Origin: Pedobacter ginsengisoli | GTDB lineage: Bacteria > Bacteroidota > Bacteroidia > Sphingobacteriales > Sphingobacteriaceae | DNA: 64,000 nucleotides | Reading direction: 5' to 3' | Assembly: GCF_002736205.1 (NCBI RefSeq) | Contig: NZ_CP024091.1 | Location: 992,001 to 1,056,000 of the forward strand | In this document: positions 33,798-44,001 of the stretch, piece by piece | Layout of the letters: every line of letters starts with the position of its first letter | How positions within the stretch are numbered: the stretch's first letter is position 1 | Notes under the pieces: model-generated | Seen by the model: only the letters and a program-made list of their open reading frames with translations | The model's database searches: none | Told to the model about the DNA's origin: nothing | Program-made: the position numbers and the translations under genes

Positions 33798-36158
33798 CTA
33801 GTAGCTTACAGATAATCCCAGATTAATTGATGTTCCTCTGCCTTTCGAATAAAAACCTGGCTGCATAAACCATTGTGCCCTGGCTGGAAAATAGTCCTGA
33901 TTAAATAGATTTTCCACACCTAATGTAATGTTGGTGTTTTTATTAGCTCTGTAGCTACCTGCAAAACTGAAAAGGTTGTAGGCCTTAACTGCTCCTTCAT
34001 TACCGTTGTAAACACCGGCCGAGTTTTTTTCAAAGCGATTGCGCGATCCTATTCCAGTGTAATTAAGAGTCAGGTCTAATACGGATAAAGGGCTATAAGT
34101 AACGGTTCCGGTAATTTTGGGAGCTGAAATTCGGCGGCCATTCATATATTTATCTACACCGTCATCAAATTTGCCATTGTTATCAATGTCACGTTTACCT
34201 TCAGTATAACTATAGCTGGCACCAAATTCTAATGAAGGCATCATTTTATAATTGGCGGCGAGTTCAAATCCGTATATCTCTTCCGGGCTTCTAGCGGTGT
34301 TAAATAATCCTGTGGCTGCATCGTACACAACTTCAATACCGAGTTTAGATGTGCTTTTGTATACAGAGGCAAGAAAAGTTAGGTTCTGATAAGTGCTTTG
34401 AAAGCCTGCCTCATAATTATTTACTTTTACTGCATCAGTGTTAATCTTGTCAATGCTGTTCACTTTAGCTTCACGCAATGCAAGGCCAATGTCCATTACT
34501 GAAAAACCTTGTGAGAAGCTGATAAAGGGGCTGAACAATTCAAAATGATTGTACTTTAATGCGGCATTATATAGATAAGTCTTGTACTTTAATTTACCTC
34601 CGGTAACATCAAATGACGGAGTTAATGTTCCTCCTGTAGCATTTGTGGTGCGCAAGGTTTTGTAGTCATTTACATTAATATTTACGTGTTCCAAACGTAA
34701 TCCGGTGGTAAATATCAGGTCTTTTAATGTTGTTATACTTGCTTGTGCGAACGGAGCAAGGTTGGTCATATCCATTTCGGGTACCCAGGTTCGGCCATCA
34801 ACTAAAGGCTGTGCCGTTTTATCCTTTAAAAAATCTGCACCATAAGCTAATGTTGCCTTTAAAGCTGAAGTTTGCAGAACAGGGGTTTCTAAAAATATGC
34901 GGGCACCTTTTTTATCATTTGTAGCTAGTGATTGTCCATCGCCACCATCAAAGCGGCCTAATGAAACATAAAATACATCTTTGCGTTTTTCAAAGTAAGT
35001 ATCAAAAGTTAAACTGGTGTTCAATAATATACTATCTATTTTATAAGATAGGTGAATGTTGTGATTGTAATCAACTCCGGTTGGTATACCTAATGGCTTA
35101 CCTAAAATTCCTGTAGCCTTTTGGCCAGTAGCAAGATTACCATTTACTAAGGTGAAATTACTGTTTTGCAGACTGCTGTACATATTATACATAAGTTGTA
35201 AACGTTGGTTTTTAGTTGGCTGGTAGCCAATTTTGAAAAATGCATTGTAGCTGTCAGTCTCTCCTAAACTATAGTTTGGTCCAACTACATCGCCTTTAGC
35301 ATCTTTATATTCACCGGTTTGTTCATAAGTTCCACTAGCAACGTAATCTATTTTTCCGACCTTGCCGTAAAACATTTGATTGATGCGCCCGCCGCCAGAG
35401 TTTTTTGGGTTAATTAGTGATCCATTTAAGTTTACAGATGTTTTTCCGGCAAATTTTGCAGCAGTATCTGGTATAAGTGTAATATAGTTAATTAATCCGC
35501 CTGCTGCTCCGTTTCCATAAATTGCTGTGGCACCTTTTACAACTTCTATTCGTTGCAAAACAGAAGGATCGATAGAGCGGAGGTCTACCTCTGCATTTCT
35601 TAATGGCGAAGATTGGCTTACCCCATCTACCATAACCAGCATAGGCCGTCCACGAAGGTTTTGCCCTACGTTATTTCCTGTTTGCGCGGTTGGGGCAAAT
35701 CCAGGAACCTGATTTGCGAGTATTGTACTTAAATCAGGGTTAATAGTCATTTCAGATTCGAGCTTCTTTTTTGAAACAATGCTTACTGATGCAGCTATGT
35801 TACGTATATTTTCTGGTTTACGGGTTGCAGATATTATTACATTTTCCAATGTGTTATTTTCTTGTTCCAAAACCCAGTTTAAGGTTGTATCACGTTGTAA
35901 AGCCCCTAGTTCTATATTTAAACTTTTATATCCTACTGCTAATGTTTTTAATACTACAGGTTTTCCGGCGTCTACAAATAATGTAAAATGCCCCTTAGTA
36001 TCGGTTTGGGTTTTTAACGATTTATTTGCTTCGATGGTTACAAATGGGATTCCAGAGTTTTTATCGGTAACTAAGCCGTGAATTTTAATGTTCTGCCCGT
36101 GGGTTTGAGAAAAGAAAATCAGCAGAAAAGAGAGCGGCACTAGTAAATTTTTAATCAT
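33798..36158 (-). CDS. TonB-dependent outer membrane receptor (iron-chelate type)
   Basis: 786 residues. A signal peptide (1-21) is followed by a carboxypeptidase-like regulatory domain (about 22-105: IHGLVTDKNSGIPFVTIEA). The plug carries VIISATRKPENI, LRGRPMLVMVDGVSQ and IEVVKGATAIYGNGAAGGLINYIT. The 22-strand barrel ends in a terminal aromatic (LSVSY). NQDYFPARAQWF is typical of siderophore receptors. It lacks a SusD partner, so it is more likely a metal-chelate than a glycan transporter. The substrate cannot be told. Confidence 0.85.
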   Translation of the reverse strand: MIKNLLVPLSFLLIFFSQTHGQNIKIHGLVTDKNSGIPFVTIEANKSLKTQTDTKGHFTLFVDAGKPVVLKTLAVGYKSLNIELGALQRDTTLNWVLEQENNTLENVIISATRKPENIRNIAASVSIVSKKKLESEMTINPDLSTILANQVPGFAPTAQTGNNVGQNLRGRPMLVMVDGVSQSSPLRNAEVDLRSIDPSVLQRIEVVKGATAIYGNGAAGGLINYITLIPDTAAKFAGKTSVNLNGSLINPKNSGGGRINQMFYGKVGKIDYVASGTYEQTGEYKDAKGDVVGPNYSLGETDSYNAFFKIGYQPTKNQRLQLMYNMYSSLQNSNFTLVNGNLATGQKATGILGKPLGIPTGVDYNHNIHLSYKIDSILLNTSLTFDTYFEKRKDVFYVSLGRFDGGDGQSLATNDKKGARIFLETPVLQTSALKATLAYGADFLKDKTAQPLVDGRTWVPEMDMTNLAPFAQASITTLKDLIFTTGLRLEHVNINVNDYKTLRTTNATGGTLTPSFDVTGGKLKYKTYLYNAALKYNHFELFSPFISFSQGFSVMDIGLALREAKVNSIDKINTDAVKVNNYEAGFQSTYQNLTFLASVYKSTSKLGIEVVYDAATGLFNTARSPEEIYGFELAANYKMMPSLEFGASYSYTEGKRDIDNNGKFDDGVDKYMNGRRISAPKITGTVTYSPLSVLDLTLNYTGIGSRNRFEKNSAGVYNGNEGAVKAYNLFSFAGSYRANKNTNITLGVENLFNQDYFPARAQWFMQPGFYSKGRGTSINLGLSVSY

Positions 36159-36317
36159 TGTATTTATTTTTTGCCGAAAGTAAGTAAAAGCATTTAATTG
36201 TAATAAATCTAAATAAAAATATAAAGACGATCCTTTGAGCCAATAAAATCAGTTTAACAGTGAATAATCGATATTTTTTTGTTTTTTCCTTACATTGCAC
36301 CACGAAAAAACATTGGT

Positions 36318-36941
36318 ATGAAGACATTAACGAAAGAAGATCAGGAAGCCATAACTCCGGCAATGGCCCTAAATTTATTGGAAGAAGGGAATAAACGATT
36401 TGTTAGTAACTTAAAAATTAACCGTAATCTTCTGCAGCAAGCGAATGAAACTTCAGATGGTCAACATCCTTTTGCCATAATTTTGAGCTGTATTGATAGT
36501 CGCACATCTGCAGAATTAATTTTTGACCAAGGTTTGGGTGATATTTTCAGTGTCAGAATTGCCGGAAATATTATAAATGAAGACATTTTAGGAAGTATGG
36601 AGTTTGGTTGTAAGCTTGCCGGAGCAAAAATTATTGTCGTGTTAGGCCATACCAGATGCGGGGCAATTAAAGGTGCATGTGATCATGTTGAGATGGGCAA
36701 CCTGACTTCTTTACTTACAAAAATTAGACCCGCAGTTGATGATGAGCATACAACAAAGGAGAACCGCAATTCTCAGAATGGAGAGTTTGTTGAAAAGGTA
36801 TCTGCAATAAATGTTAACCGTTCAGTTAAATCGATTACTGAACGCAGTCCGATTCTTAAAGAAATGCTTGAAAACAATCAGATCAGTATAGTTGGAGCTA
36901 ATCACGATATTACAACGGGAAGAGTTACATTTTATCCATAA
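36318..36941 (+). CDS. Beta-class carbonic anhydrase
   Basis: 207 residues from the ATG at 36318 (an earlier start at 36279 would overlap the promoter and adds nothing family-like). Zn ligands Cys58, His111 and Cys114 are visible (SCIDSR and GHTRCG), with the Asp60-Arg62 dyad. It hydrates CO2 to bicarbonate. 'DQGLGDIFSVRIAGN' and the end GANHDITTGRVTF are typical. Cytoplasmic. Confidence 0.93.
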   Translation: MKTLTKEDQEAITPAMALNLLEEGNKRFVSNLKINRNLLQQANETSDGQHPFAIILSCIDSRTSAELIFDQGLGDIFSVRIAGNIINEDILGSMEFGCKLAGAKIIVVLGHTRCGAIKGACDHVEMGNLTSLLTKIRPAVDDEHTTKENRNSQNGEFVEKVSAINVNRSVKSITERSPILKEMLENNQISIVGANHDITTGRVTFYP

Positions 36942-36981
36942 ACCTGAAACAATTTTTTATACATTTGCCAAAAATGTTTTT

Positions 36982-37302
36982 GTGAAAATAACAAGCTGGA
37001 TCATATCTTTAGTCATTCTTGTCGTGAGTTTTACGCCATGTAAAGATGTGCATGCCAGTAAAGAAGGTGCAGATCCGGTTATTTCTGTTGAGGCCCATTC
37101 TAATAATGAACACTCCGGCGTTAAAGATTCTTGCTCTCCATTCTGTGCTTGTGCTTGTTGCAGCAGCCCAACCGTTGTAAAACACCAATTAGTTCAGCAC
37201 ACCATTTCTATCATCCTGGAAAAGAAATACACCGACCTTTATTCCGGGAGTGTGGCTTCTGCTTCTATCGCTGTTTGGCAACCCCCAAAGTTAGTTAGTT
37301 AA
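36982..37302 (+). CDS. Small Cys-rich membrane/secreted protein (DUF6660-like) before the efflux genes
   Basis: 107 residues from GTG at 36982, which gives a clean hydrophobic lead (ITSWIISLVILVVSFTPC); upstream codons in the frame overlap the carbonic anhydrase gene. The body has CSPFCACACC, a likely metal-binding Cys cluster, and several His residues. Proteins of this kind usually precede CusA-type efflux genes in Bacteroidota; here the CusA fusion starts 88 bp later. It may buffer or sense copper or a similar metal; this is inference. Confidence 0.6.
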   Translation: MKITSWIISLVILVVSFTPCKDVHASKEGADPVISVEAHSNNEHSGVKDSCSPFCACACCSSPTVVKHQLVQHTISIILEKKYTDLYSGSVASASIAVWQPPKLVS

Positions 37303-37390
37303 AATTCCGATGCATCAGGCTTAGTCCGTTTCTTCTGGAATGGATTTGCTATGCTTTAATCAGTTTTTTTTCTAACATAATTTTAATTCA

Positions 37391-40300
37391 ATGCTGAAGA
37401 AAATTATTCAGTTTTCCATCAATAATAAGCTGGTTGTTGGCTTGTTTACGTTGGCACTGATAGCCTGGGGAGTTTATTCCCTCAGACAATTACCAATAGA
37501 TGCCGTTCCAGATATCACTAATAATCAGGTTCAGGTTATCACGCTAAGTCCTTCTCTTGCCACCCAGGAGGTAGAACGTTTAATATCCTATCCGGTTGAA
37601 CAGACCATGTCTACAATACCCGAAATTGAACAGGTTAGGTCCATTTCAAGATTCGGTTTATCAGTAGTTACCATTGTTTTTCACGATAAAGTGGATATTT
37701 ACTGGGCCCGTCAACAGGTAAATGAGAAACTTGCAGAGGCCCGGAATAATATCCCAGGTAACCTGGGAAATTCCGAAATATCGCCGATATCGACGGGTTT
37801 GGGAGAGATTTACCAGTATGTGATACATGCCAAGCCGGGTTTTGAGAAAAAATATAATGCTCGTGAACTGAGGACTATTCAAGACTGGATTGTTCGTAAG
37901 CAATTGTTGGGTACTCCTGGCATTGCCGAGGTTAACAGTTTTGGAGGATTGTTAAAGCAATATGAGATTGCCTTAGATCCAGATAAATTAAGAAGCTTTA
38001 ACTTAAGCATCAGTGATGTTTTTGAGGCTCTGGAACAGAATAACCAGAATACAGGTGGTGCCTATATTGATAAAAAGCCAAATGCCTATTTTATCAGAAG
38101 TGAAGGCTTGGTTGGGAATTTGGATGACATCAACAAGATTGTTGTTAAAAATAATGATAATGGGATCCCTGTATCCATAAGAGACATTGCAACTGTGCAG
38201 ATTGGCAGCTCTATCCGTTATGGCGCATTAACACGAGCAACATCTACGGCACAAGGAGAGGCTGTTGGTGGAATTGTAATGATGCTTAAAGGAGCTAATG
38301 CGAAGAATGTTGTTCAACAAGTTAAATCAAAAATTGAGCGTATAAGCAAGACACTGCCTGAGGGTGTCACAATAGAACCCTTCCTGGACCGAAGTGGATT
38401 GGTTGACCGGGCAATGGGAACTGTTGCTAAAAACCTGATTGAGGGGGCGCTGATTGTTATTTTCGTGTTAGTGCTTTTCTTGGGTAATTTCCGTGCCGGG
38501 CTAGTCGTTGCATCAGTGATTCCACTGGCAATGCTTTTTGCAATTTCGCTAATGAACCTTTTTGGGGTATCGGGAAACCTGATGAGTCTGGGTGCAATTG
38601 ACTTTGGTTTGATTGTGGATGGAGCCGTAATCATTGTGGAAGCCACTATGCATATTTTGGCGGGCAACAAACTTGGGAGGGCTTATACCCAGGTAGAAAT
38701 GGATGAGCAGGTTGAGAAATCTGCGGTAAGAATGATGAGTGCTGCTGCCTTTGGACAAATTATTATTCTGATAGTTTATCTCCCAATTCTTGCGCTGGTA
38801 GGTGTTGAAGGTAAAATGTTCGTGCCAATGGCGCAGACAGTTTCTTTCGCTATTCTTGGTGCATTTATTCTGTCGCTAACCTACGTACCGATGGTATCCT
38901 CCCTGTTGTTGAGTAAAAAAGTGGTCCACAAAAAGAATTTTTCTGATCGTATGATGGATTTTTTCCAACGAAAATATTATCCAATGATCAAAGCAGCACT
39001 TAACAGAAGAATTATTGTTGTTGCCTCTGCAATAGTATTATTGGTGATCAGTGTATTTGTATTTACACGTATGGGTGGAGAATTTATTCCAAACTTAGAG
39101 GAAGGCGATTTTGCAGTAGAAACCAGGTTGCTGACAGGAAGTTCCTTGTCTCAAACTATTGATAAAGTAAACCAGGCATCTTCTATTCTGGTAAAGAAGT
39201 TTCCTGAAGTAAAAGAGGTAATCGGAAAGATAGGCGCTGCTGAAATTCCAACAGACCCAATGCCGATGGAGGCATGTGACCTTACCATCATATTAAAGGA
39301 CAAGAAAGAATGGACCAGTGCTAATACCCGGGAAGAATTAACAGAGCTAATGAGTAATGCATTGAAAGAAGTGCCAGGAGTAAGCTTTGGTTTCTCTCAG
39401 CCTATCCAATTGCGCTCTAACGAGCTGATATCTGGCGTAAGGCAGGATATCGGGATTAAGATTTTTGGCGATGATCTGGAAACACTTACTTCTATCTCTC
39501 AGCAAATAGGGAAAATAGTTTCTGGGGTTGAAGGTGCGAAAGATTTATACTTAGAGCAGGCCGAAGGACTGCCTCAGATTGTAGTTAAGATCAATCGAGA
39601 TCGAATTGCCCAATATGGTTTAAGTGTAGGAACTGTTAACCAGGCTTTAAATACAGCTTTTGCAGGTCAATCGGCCGGAATGGTTTATGAAGGGGAGCAG
39701 AGATATGATATGGTGGTGCGTTTGTCGCAGCAAAACCGTCAGGGTATCGATGATGTGAAAAATGTATATGTGACAGCTCCTAACGGAATTCAGGTTCCCT
39801 TAGATCAACTAGCCGACGTGGAATTTAAGATCGGACCCAACCAGATCCAGCGTGAGGATACCAAACGAAGGATTATAGTTGGGTTAAACGTACGCGGAAG
39901 GGATATCCAGAGTGTGGTTACGGAGATCGAGCAAAAAATCAATCAAAAGATCAAATTGCCTGCCGGGTATTTTATTACCTATGGCGGGCAGTTTGAAAAC
40001 CTGAAAGAGGCAACAAAAAGACTATCTGTTGCAGTTCCGGTGGCATTGCTGCTGATTTTGTTATTACTGTATTTTTCTTTTGGATCAGTTAAACAATCGT
40101 TACTTATTTTTTCGGCTATTCCTATGGCTGCCATCGGTGGTATTTTTGCATTGCTGCTTAGGGGTATGCCTTTTAGTATCTCTGCCGGGGTCGGATTTAT
40201 AGCCCTATTTGGGGTAGCAGTATTGAATGGGATTGTGTTGATTACTGAATTTAACAGGCTTAAAAAGCTGGGGAAGTACACCCTGAATGAGATTGTGCTT

Positions 40301-41767
40301 AAAGGTACTGAAATTAGATTGAGACCAGTACTAATGACGGCAACCGTAGCATCTCTTGGCTTTTTGCCAATGGCTATATCAACAGCAGCAGGGGCAGAGG
40401 TACAAAAACCACTTGCCACAGTAGTAATTGGTGGACTACTTACTTCAACCATTCTTACACTAATTGTGTTGCCCGTGTTATATACTTATTTTGAAAGCTG
40501 GAAAGGCAAAACAAAGCCGGTTCCTGCAACTGCCGCAACGATTATCATCGCCAGTATGATATTTTTTAGCCCTGTTGCTAAAGCACAAACACCAGGCGAA
40601 CCTTTAACAATGAATCAGGCTATTGATCTGGCAATAAAGAATAATCAGGCTATAAAATCGTCGGAATTACAAATTAGCCAGCAACAGGCCTTAAAAGGGA
40701 GTTCAACCGATTTGGGGAAAACTAATTTTGATGTCCAGTATGGCCAGTTTAACAGTATACGAAAGGATAATAATTTTAGTGTTTCTCAGAGTATTCCCAA
40801 TCCTGGTGTATTTAAAAATCAGCGAGGGCTTTACGATGCAAAGATTAAAAGTGCTGAAATAAATTTAGCTATAACCGAAAAGGAATTGACTTATCAGGTG
40901 AAAAGTGCGTATACTCAATTGGCTTATTATGTGGCCTTAGAGGATCTGTATAAAAGCCAGGATTCGGTATACAGTAATTTCGTAAAGGCCGCATCATTAC
41001 GCTACAAAGCAGGTGAGACTAACCTGCTGGAAAGTACCACCGCTGAAACACAATACAATGAGGTGTTGAACCAGATGAGCAAGAACCGCTCAGACATTTT
41101 GGCCTATACCGCGGAGTTGCAAAGACTACTCAACTCTCAGCAGACTATTGAGATAGCGAAAGATCAATTCAAACAGGAGGAATATAAAAACCTCGTTACG
41201 GACAGCGCAATTTCAGCAAATCCATTGCTGGCTTTGCAAAGACAGCAAATTGTTATAGCGGATAAAGCACTGGGATTAGAAAAGGCCCGTTCAGGACCTG
41301 ATTTTACGGTTGGCTATTTTAACCAGTCGATTATTGGGACACAAAGTGTGAATGGCACTGATCAGTATTTTAGCGGAAGTAAAAGATTTCAAGGCGTTCA
41401 GGCCGGGATCTCTTTGCCAATTTTCTTTAAAGCTTTTTCATCACGCATAAAAGCTGCAAAAATAGAGAAGCAAGTGGCTAAAAGCCAATTTAGCTTGTTT
41501 GAAACCAATCTTGAGGGACAGTATAAACAGGCATATCAGGATTTGCAAAAAAATGCAAGAAGTATAGAATACTATAAAAAGAGTGCTTTACCCAATGTAA
41601 ACCTGATTTTGAAGCAGTCGCAGATCGCTTTTAAAAACGGTGAAATTGGTTATGTAGAATACTTGCAAGGTTTACGTACTTATTCGGAGATCCGCTTTAA
41701 CTACTTACAGGCGATAAACCAATATAATCAATCAGTTTACACTCTTCAATACCTAATGGGTTTATAA
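37391..41767 (+). CDS. CusA/CzcA heavy-metal RND pump fused to an outer-membrane factor
   Basis: 1458 residues. Residues 1-1045 are a full RND pump: TM1 near 14-32, LPIDAVPDITNNQVQV, the TM4 acidic motif SLGAIDFGLIVDGAVIIVEAT, and a second half with KIGAAEIPTDPMPMEACD and a second TM bundle ending LPVLYTYFESW. At about residues 1045-1066 a signal-peptide-like segment (IIIASMIFFSPVAKAQ) leads into a 390-residue TolC-like outer membrane factor (LTMNQAIDLAIKNN, coiled coils, AYTQLAYY). It probably exports Cu/Ag or Zn/Co/Cd with the adaptor 11 bp downstream. Fusions like this are known in Bacteroidota. Confidence 0.9.
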   Translation: MLKKIIQFSINNKLVVGLFTLALIAWGVYSLRQLPIDAVPDITNNQVQVITLSPSLATQEVERLISYPVEQTMSTIPEIEQVRSISRFGLSVVTIVFHDKVDIYWARQQVNEKLAEARNNIPGNLGNSEISPISTGLGEIYQYVIHAKPGFEKKYNARELRTIQDWIVRKQLLGTPGIAEVNSFGGLLKQYEIALDPDKLRSFNLSISDVFEALEQNNQNTGGAYIDKKPNAYFIRSEGLVGNLDDINKIVVKNNDNGIPVSIRDIATVQIGSSIRYGALTRATSTAQGEAVGGIVMMLKGANAKNVVQQVKSKIERISKTLPEGVTIEPFLDRSGLVDRAMGTVAKNLIEGALIVIFVLVLFLGNFRAGLVVASVIPLAMLFAISLMNLFGVSGNLMSLGAIDFGLIVDGAVIIVEATMHILAGNKLGRAYTQVEMDEQVEKSAVRMMSAAAFGQIIILIVYLPILALVGVEGKMFVPMAQTVSFAILGAFILSLTYVPMVSSLLLSKKVVHKKNFSDRMMDFFQRKYYPMIKAALNRRIIVVASAIVLLVISVFVFTRMGGEFIPNLEEGDFAVETRLLTGSSLSQTIDKVNQASSILVKKFPEVKEVIGKIGAAEIPTDPMPMEACDLTIILKDKKEWTSANTREELTELMSNALKEVPGVSFGFSQPIQLRSNELISGVRQDIGIKIFGDDLETLTSISQQIGKIVSGVEGAKDLYLEQAEGLPQIVVKINRDRIAQYGLSVGTVNQALNTAFAGQSAGMVYEGEQRYDMVVRLSQQNRQGIDDVKNVYVTAPNGIQVPLDQLADVEFKIGPNQIQREDTKRRIIVGLNVRGRDIQSVVTEIEQKINQKIKLPAGYFITYGGQFENLKEATKRLSVAVPVALLLILLLLYFSFGSVKQSLLIFSAIPMAAIGGIFALLLRGMPFSISAGVGFIALFGVAVLNGIVLITEFNRLKKLGKYTLNEIVLKGTEIRLRPVLMTATVASLGFLPMAISTAAGAEVQKPLATVVIGGLLTSTILTLIVLPVLYTYFESWKGKTKPVPATAATIIIASMIFFSPVAKAQTPGEPLTMNQAIDLAIKNNQAIKSSELQISQQQALKGSSTDLGKTNFDVQYGQFNSIRKDNNFSVSQSIPNPGVFKNQRGLYDAKIKSAEINLAITEKELTYQVKSAYTQLAYYVALEDLYKSQDSVYSNFVKAASLRYKAGETNLLESTTAETQYNEVLNQMSKNRSDILAYTAELQRLLNSQQTIEIAKDQFKQEEYKNLVTDSAISANPLLALQRQQIVIADKALGLEKARSGPDFTVGYFNQSIIGTQSVNGTDQYFSGSKRFQGVQAGISLPIFFKAFSSRIKAAKIEKQVAKSQFSLFETNLEGQYKQAYQDLQKNARSIEYYKKSALPNVNLILKQSQIAFKNGEIGYVEYLQGLRTYSEIRFNYLQAINQYNQSVYTLQYLMGL

Positions 41768-41778
41768 TCAACACAGAA

Positions 41779-42978
41779 ATGAAAACAACAATTCAAAATA
41801 TTATGCGTATCACCTTAGTACTAATACTGGCCACCTTGATTATGTCCTGTGGCGGAGGTAAAAAAGAAGCAGAAATAAAGGGGGCAGTATCTACAGAAGA
41901 AGCTCATGAAGAAAATGAGAATTCTGTTGAGATCACCCAGTCTCAATACAACGCAATAGGGGTGACTTTGGGTTCCCCTGAAATGAAAGGACTTAGTGGT
42001 TTATTAAAAGTTAACGGCTATATTGATGTTCCACCGCAAAACTTGGTTAGCATTACCACCCAAATGGGTGGTATTGTTAAATCAACACCACTTTTACAGG
42101 GGAGTAAAGTAAGTAAGGGGCAGATTATTGCAGTGCTTCAGAATCAGGAGTATGTACAGTTACAGCAGGATTACCTGGAAAGTAAAAGTCAACTGGAATT
42201 AACCGAGACGGAATACAAAAGACAGCAGACTTTGGCAAGTCAGAATGTGAACTCCCAAAAAACGTTGCAGCAGGCTAAATCTCAGTACCAGATCATTCTT
42301 GCCAGAGAAAATGCGCTTAAACAACGTCTGCAACTAATCAATATCAGTCCGGGTACCTTAACGGCTGGTACTATCCGCAGTCAAATAAATATCTATGCCC
42401 CAATTAGTGGGTATGTAACTAAGGTGAACGTAAATACAGGCAAGTTTGTCAATCCAAATGATGTAATGTTTGAAATCGTTAATAGTGCGAATCTTCATGT
42501 GGAATTGAATGTATTTGAAAAGGATGCGGCTAAAGTGAAAGCCGGTCAGCGTGTCCGTTTTACCATGACAAATGATTCAAACGAACAGCTTGCTGTAGTA
42601 CAGCTGGTTGGAGGAGAAATCAAACCTGACAAGACAGTTACCGTTCATGCTATAGCGAAAGAAAGTAAAAGCTTTATTCCAGGTACCTATTTAAAAGCAT
42701 TGATCGAAACTGGTACTACTCAGACGTTGGCCTTACCGGTCAGCGCAGTTGTGGATTTTCAGAATAAGAAGTACATTTTTATTGCCAAAGCTGCGGGAAA
42801 AGAGGAAGTACCGTCTTATCATTTCGAAATCGTAGAAGTTATTACTGGCATTAGTGATGGTGGATATATACAGATAGAATTGCCAGAAGGAATGAATCCA
42901 AAAGTAAAGGTTGTTTTAACGGGTACTTATGATCTGTTGTCGAAATTAAAAAACAGTGAAGAGCATAGTGGGCATTAA
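41779..42978 (+). CDS. CusB-type periplasmic adaptor, lipoprotein
   Basis: 399 residues. The lipoprotein signal ends LIMSC, followed by a Gly/Lys stretch. Then comes the membrane-fusion order: beta-barrel edge, lipoyl half (GGIVKSTPLLQGSKVSKGQIIAVL), a coiled-coil hairpin (QLQQDYLESKSQLELTETEYKRQ...), second lipoyl half (IYAPISGYVTKVNVNTGKFV) and C-terminal barrel. It bridges the RND pump to its outer-membrane half. 11 bp after the pump gene, so one operon. Confidence 0.92.
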   Translation: MKTTIQNIMRITLVLILATLIMSCGGGKKEAEIKGAVSTEEAHEENENSVEITQSQYNAIGVTLGSPEMKGLSGLLKVNGYIDVPPQNLVSITTQMGGIVKSTPLLQGSKVSKGQIIAVLQNQEYVQLQQDYLESKSQLELTETEYKRQQTLASQNVNSQKTLQQAKSQYQIILARENALKQRLQLINISPGTLTAGTIRSQINIYAPISGYVTKVNVNTGKFVNPNDVMFEIVNSANLHVELNVFEKDAAKVKAGQRVRFTMTNDSNEQLAVVQLVGGEIKPDKTVTVHAIAKESKSFIPGTYLKALIETGTTQTLALPVSAVVDFQNKKYIFIAKAAGKEEVPSYHFEIVEVITGISDGGYIQIELPEGMNPKVKVVLTGTYDLLSKLKNSEEHSGH

Positions 42979-43018
42979 GAGGTAGAAAATAAATTCTGCT
43001 ATATTATTTTAAAAGCAC

Positions 43019-43049
43019 TTTGAATTTCAAAGTAATGTGATTATCTTTA
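43019..43049 (+). promoter_or_regulatory. Promoter of the small two-TM protein gene
   Basis: TTTG (43019-43022), 19-nt spacer, TATCTTTA (43042-43049); Bacteroidota pattern, 29 bp before the start codon. Confidence 0.55.
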
Positions 43050-43077
43050 ATTTAAGAAGTTTTAATCATTGTTAGCT

Positions 43078-43284
43078 ATGAAAAATAAAATGGGTAGATT
43101 TTTTGGATTTGTTTTCGGGGCAGTAGTTTTCCTTTTGGTGTTTAAAATTGTTTTCCTTAAAAATATTTCCCCATCAGATGAATTGGCACCAGGAGTGGTA
43201 GTGATTGCATCTGTGTTGAATGGATTAATATTTGGATTTATTGGCTCGTTAATTCAGAATTATTTTGCAAGGAAGGGATCTTGA
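43078..43284 (+). CDS. Small two-helix membrane protein, unknown
   Basis: 68 residues from the ATG at 43078. Two hydrophobic segments (about 5-23 and 37-58) are joined by a short loop, with a basic C-terminus. No family recognised. It has its own promoter and a strong terminator just after it, so it is probably a real gene. Confidence 0.55.
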   Translation: MKNKMGRFFGFVFGAVVFLLVFKIVFLKNISPSDELAPGVVVIASVLNGLIFGFIGSLIQNYFARKGS

Positions 43285-43320
43285 TTGAATTGGTGGGCTA
43301 GTCAAAATCGTATCGGATAA

Positions 43321-43360
43321 GATATTAATGCCCCAAAAGGGGCATTAATATCTTACTTTT
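43321..43360. terminator. Bidirectional terminator
   Basis: A perfect 14-bp stem (GATATTAATGCCCC 43321-43334, complement 43339-43352) with an AAAA loop between convergent genes. Confidence 0.88.
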
Positions 43361-43369
43361 CTTTATAAA

Positions 43370-43750
43370 TTAATTCTTTTTGGTTGCTTTTAATTCAGTT
43401 ACAATCATCTTAAGTGTAGTCTCTCCGATATTTTTAGCCATGTGAGTTGTTGCATTCAGAAAAAGGGCTTCTCCTGCTTTAATTTCTGCAACTACAGGCG
43501 ATTTGTCTTTGTCTGTGATCTCCAGTTTTCCATCTGTTAAGGCATAAGCGAAATGATCAGGATGGCTATGCCATGGGGCGACATCCCCCGGAGCGAATTC
43601 AACCTGCATAACCCGCACTTTGTCATTGTCTAGGATAACCTTTTTGTAAACATTTGGAGCTGCTGTTATCGGGTCTTGTGCACGCACATTTGCACTTAGA
43701 GCTAGAAATAATCCTAAGAGCGAAATTGAAATCATTTTAAACGTTTTCAT
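43370..43750 (-). CDS. Secreted cupin-domain protein
   Basis: 126 residues. A signal peptide (to about ANVRAQ) is followed by one cupin barrel: VEFAPGDVAPWHSHPDHFAYALTDGKLEI holds the metal-binding HxH...E-like motif (the acidic position is not clear), and KAGEALFLNATTHMAKNIG supplies the last His. Periplasmic; substrate unknown. Confidence 0.8.
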   Translation of the reverse strand: MKTFKMISISLLGLFLALSANVRAQDPITAAPNVYKKVILDNDKVRVMQVEFAPGDVAPWHSHPDHFAYALTDGKLEITDKDKSPVVAEIKAGEALFLNATTHMAKNIGETTLKMIVTELKATKKN

Positions 43751-43855
43751 TTTGTTAAAGGTTTAATTAAACGAATTTCGGGCGAACTTAGATGGTATAT
43801 AAAAACAATTGATAATAGTAAAGGTTTCTGAATGGCTTATCTTTATTTAGTTTGG

Positions 43856-43890
43856 AAAGCCTTTAAAACATAATGTTTAAAGGCTTTTTT
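43856..43890 (+). terminator. Terminator-like hairpin in a divergent intergenic region
   Basis: AAAGCCTTTAAA (43856-43867) pairs with TTTAAAGGCTTT (43876-43887), followed by TTT. No plus-strand gene precedes it; a TATCTTTA -7-like word lies at 43839-43846. It could be an attenuator or the end of a very short RNA. Confidence 0.55.
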
Positions 43891-44001
43891 ATTTCTTTTA
43901 AAAAGCTAGTGTATGCAAAAAAAACATTACTAATAGTCAAATTATGGGTGGTATTAAGCCACCTATAATTTAATCTTTACATTAAACTTGGAAGATAAAC
44001 T

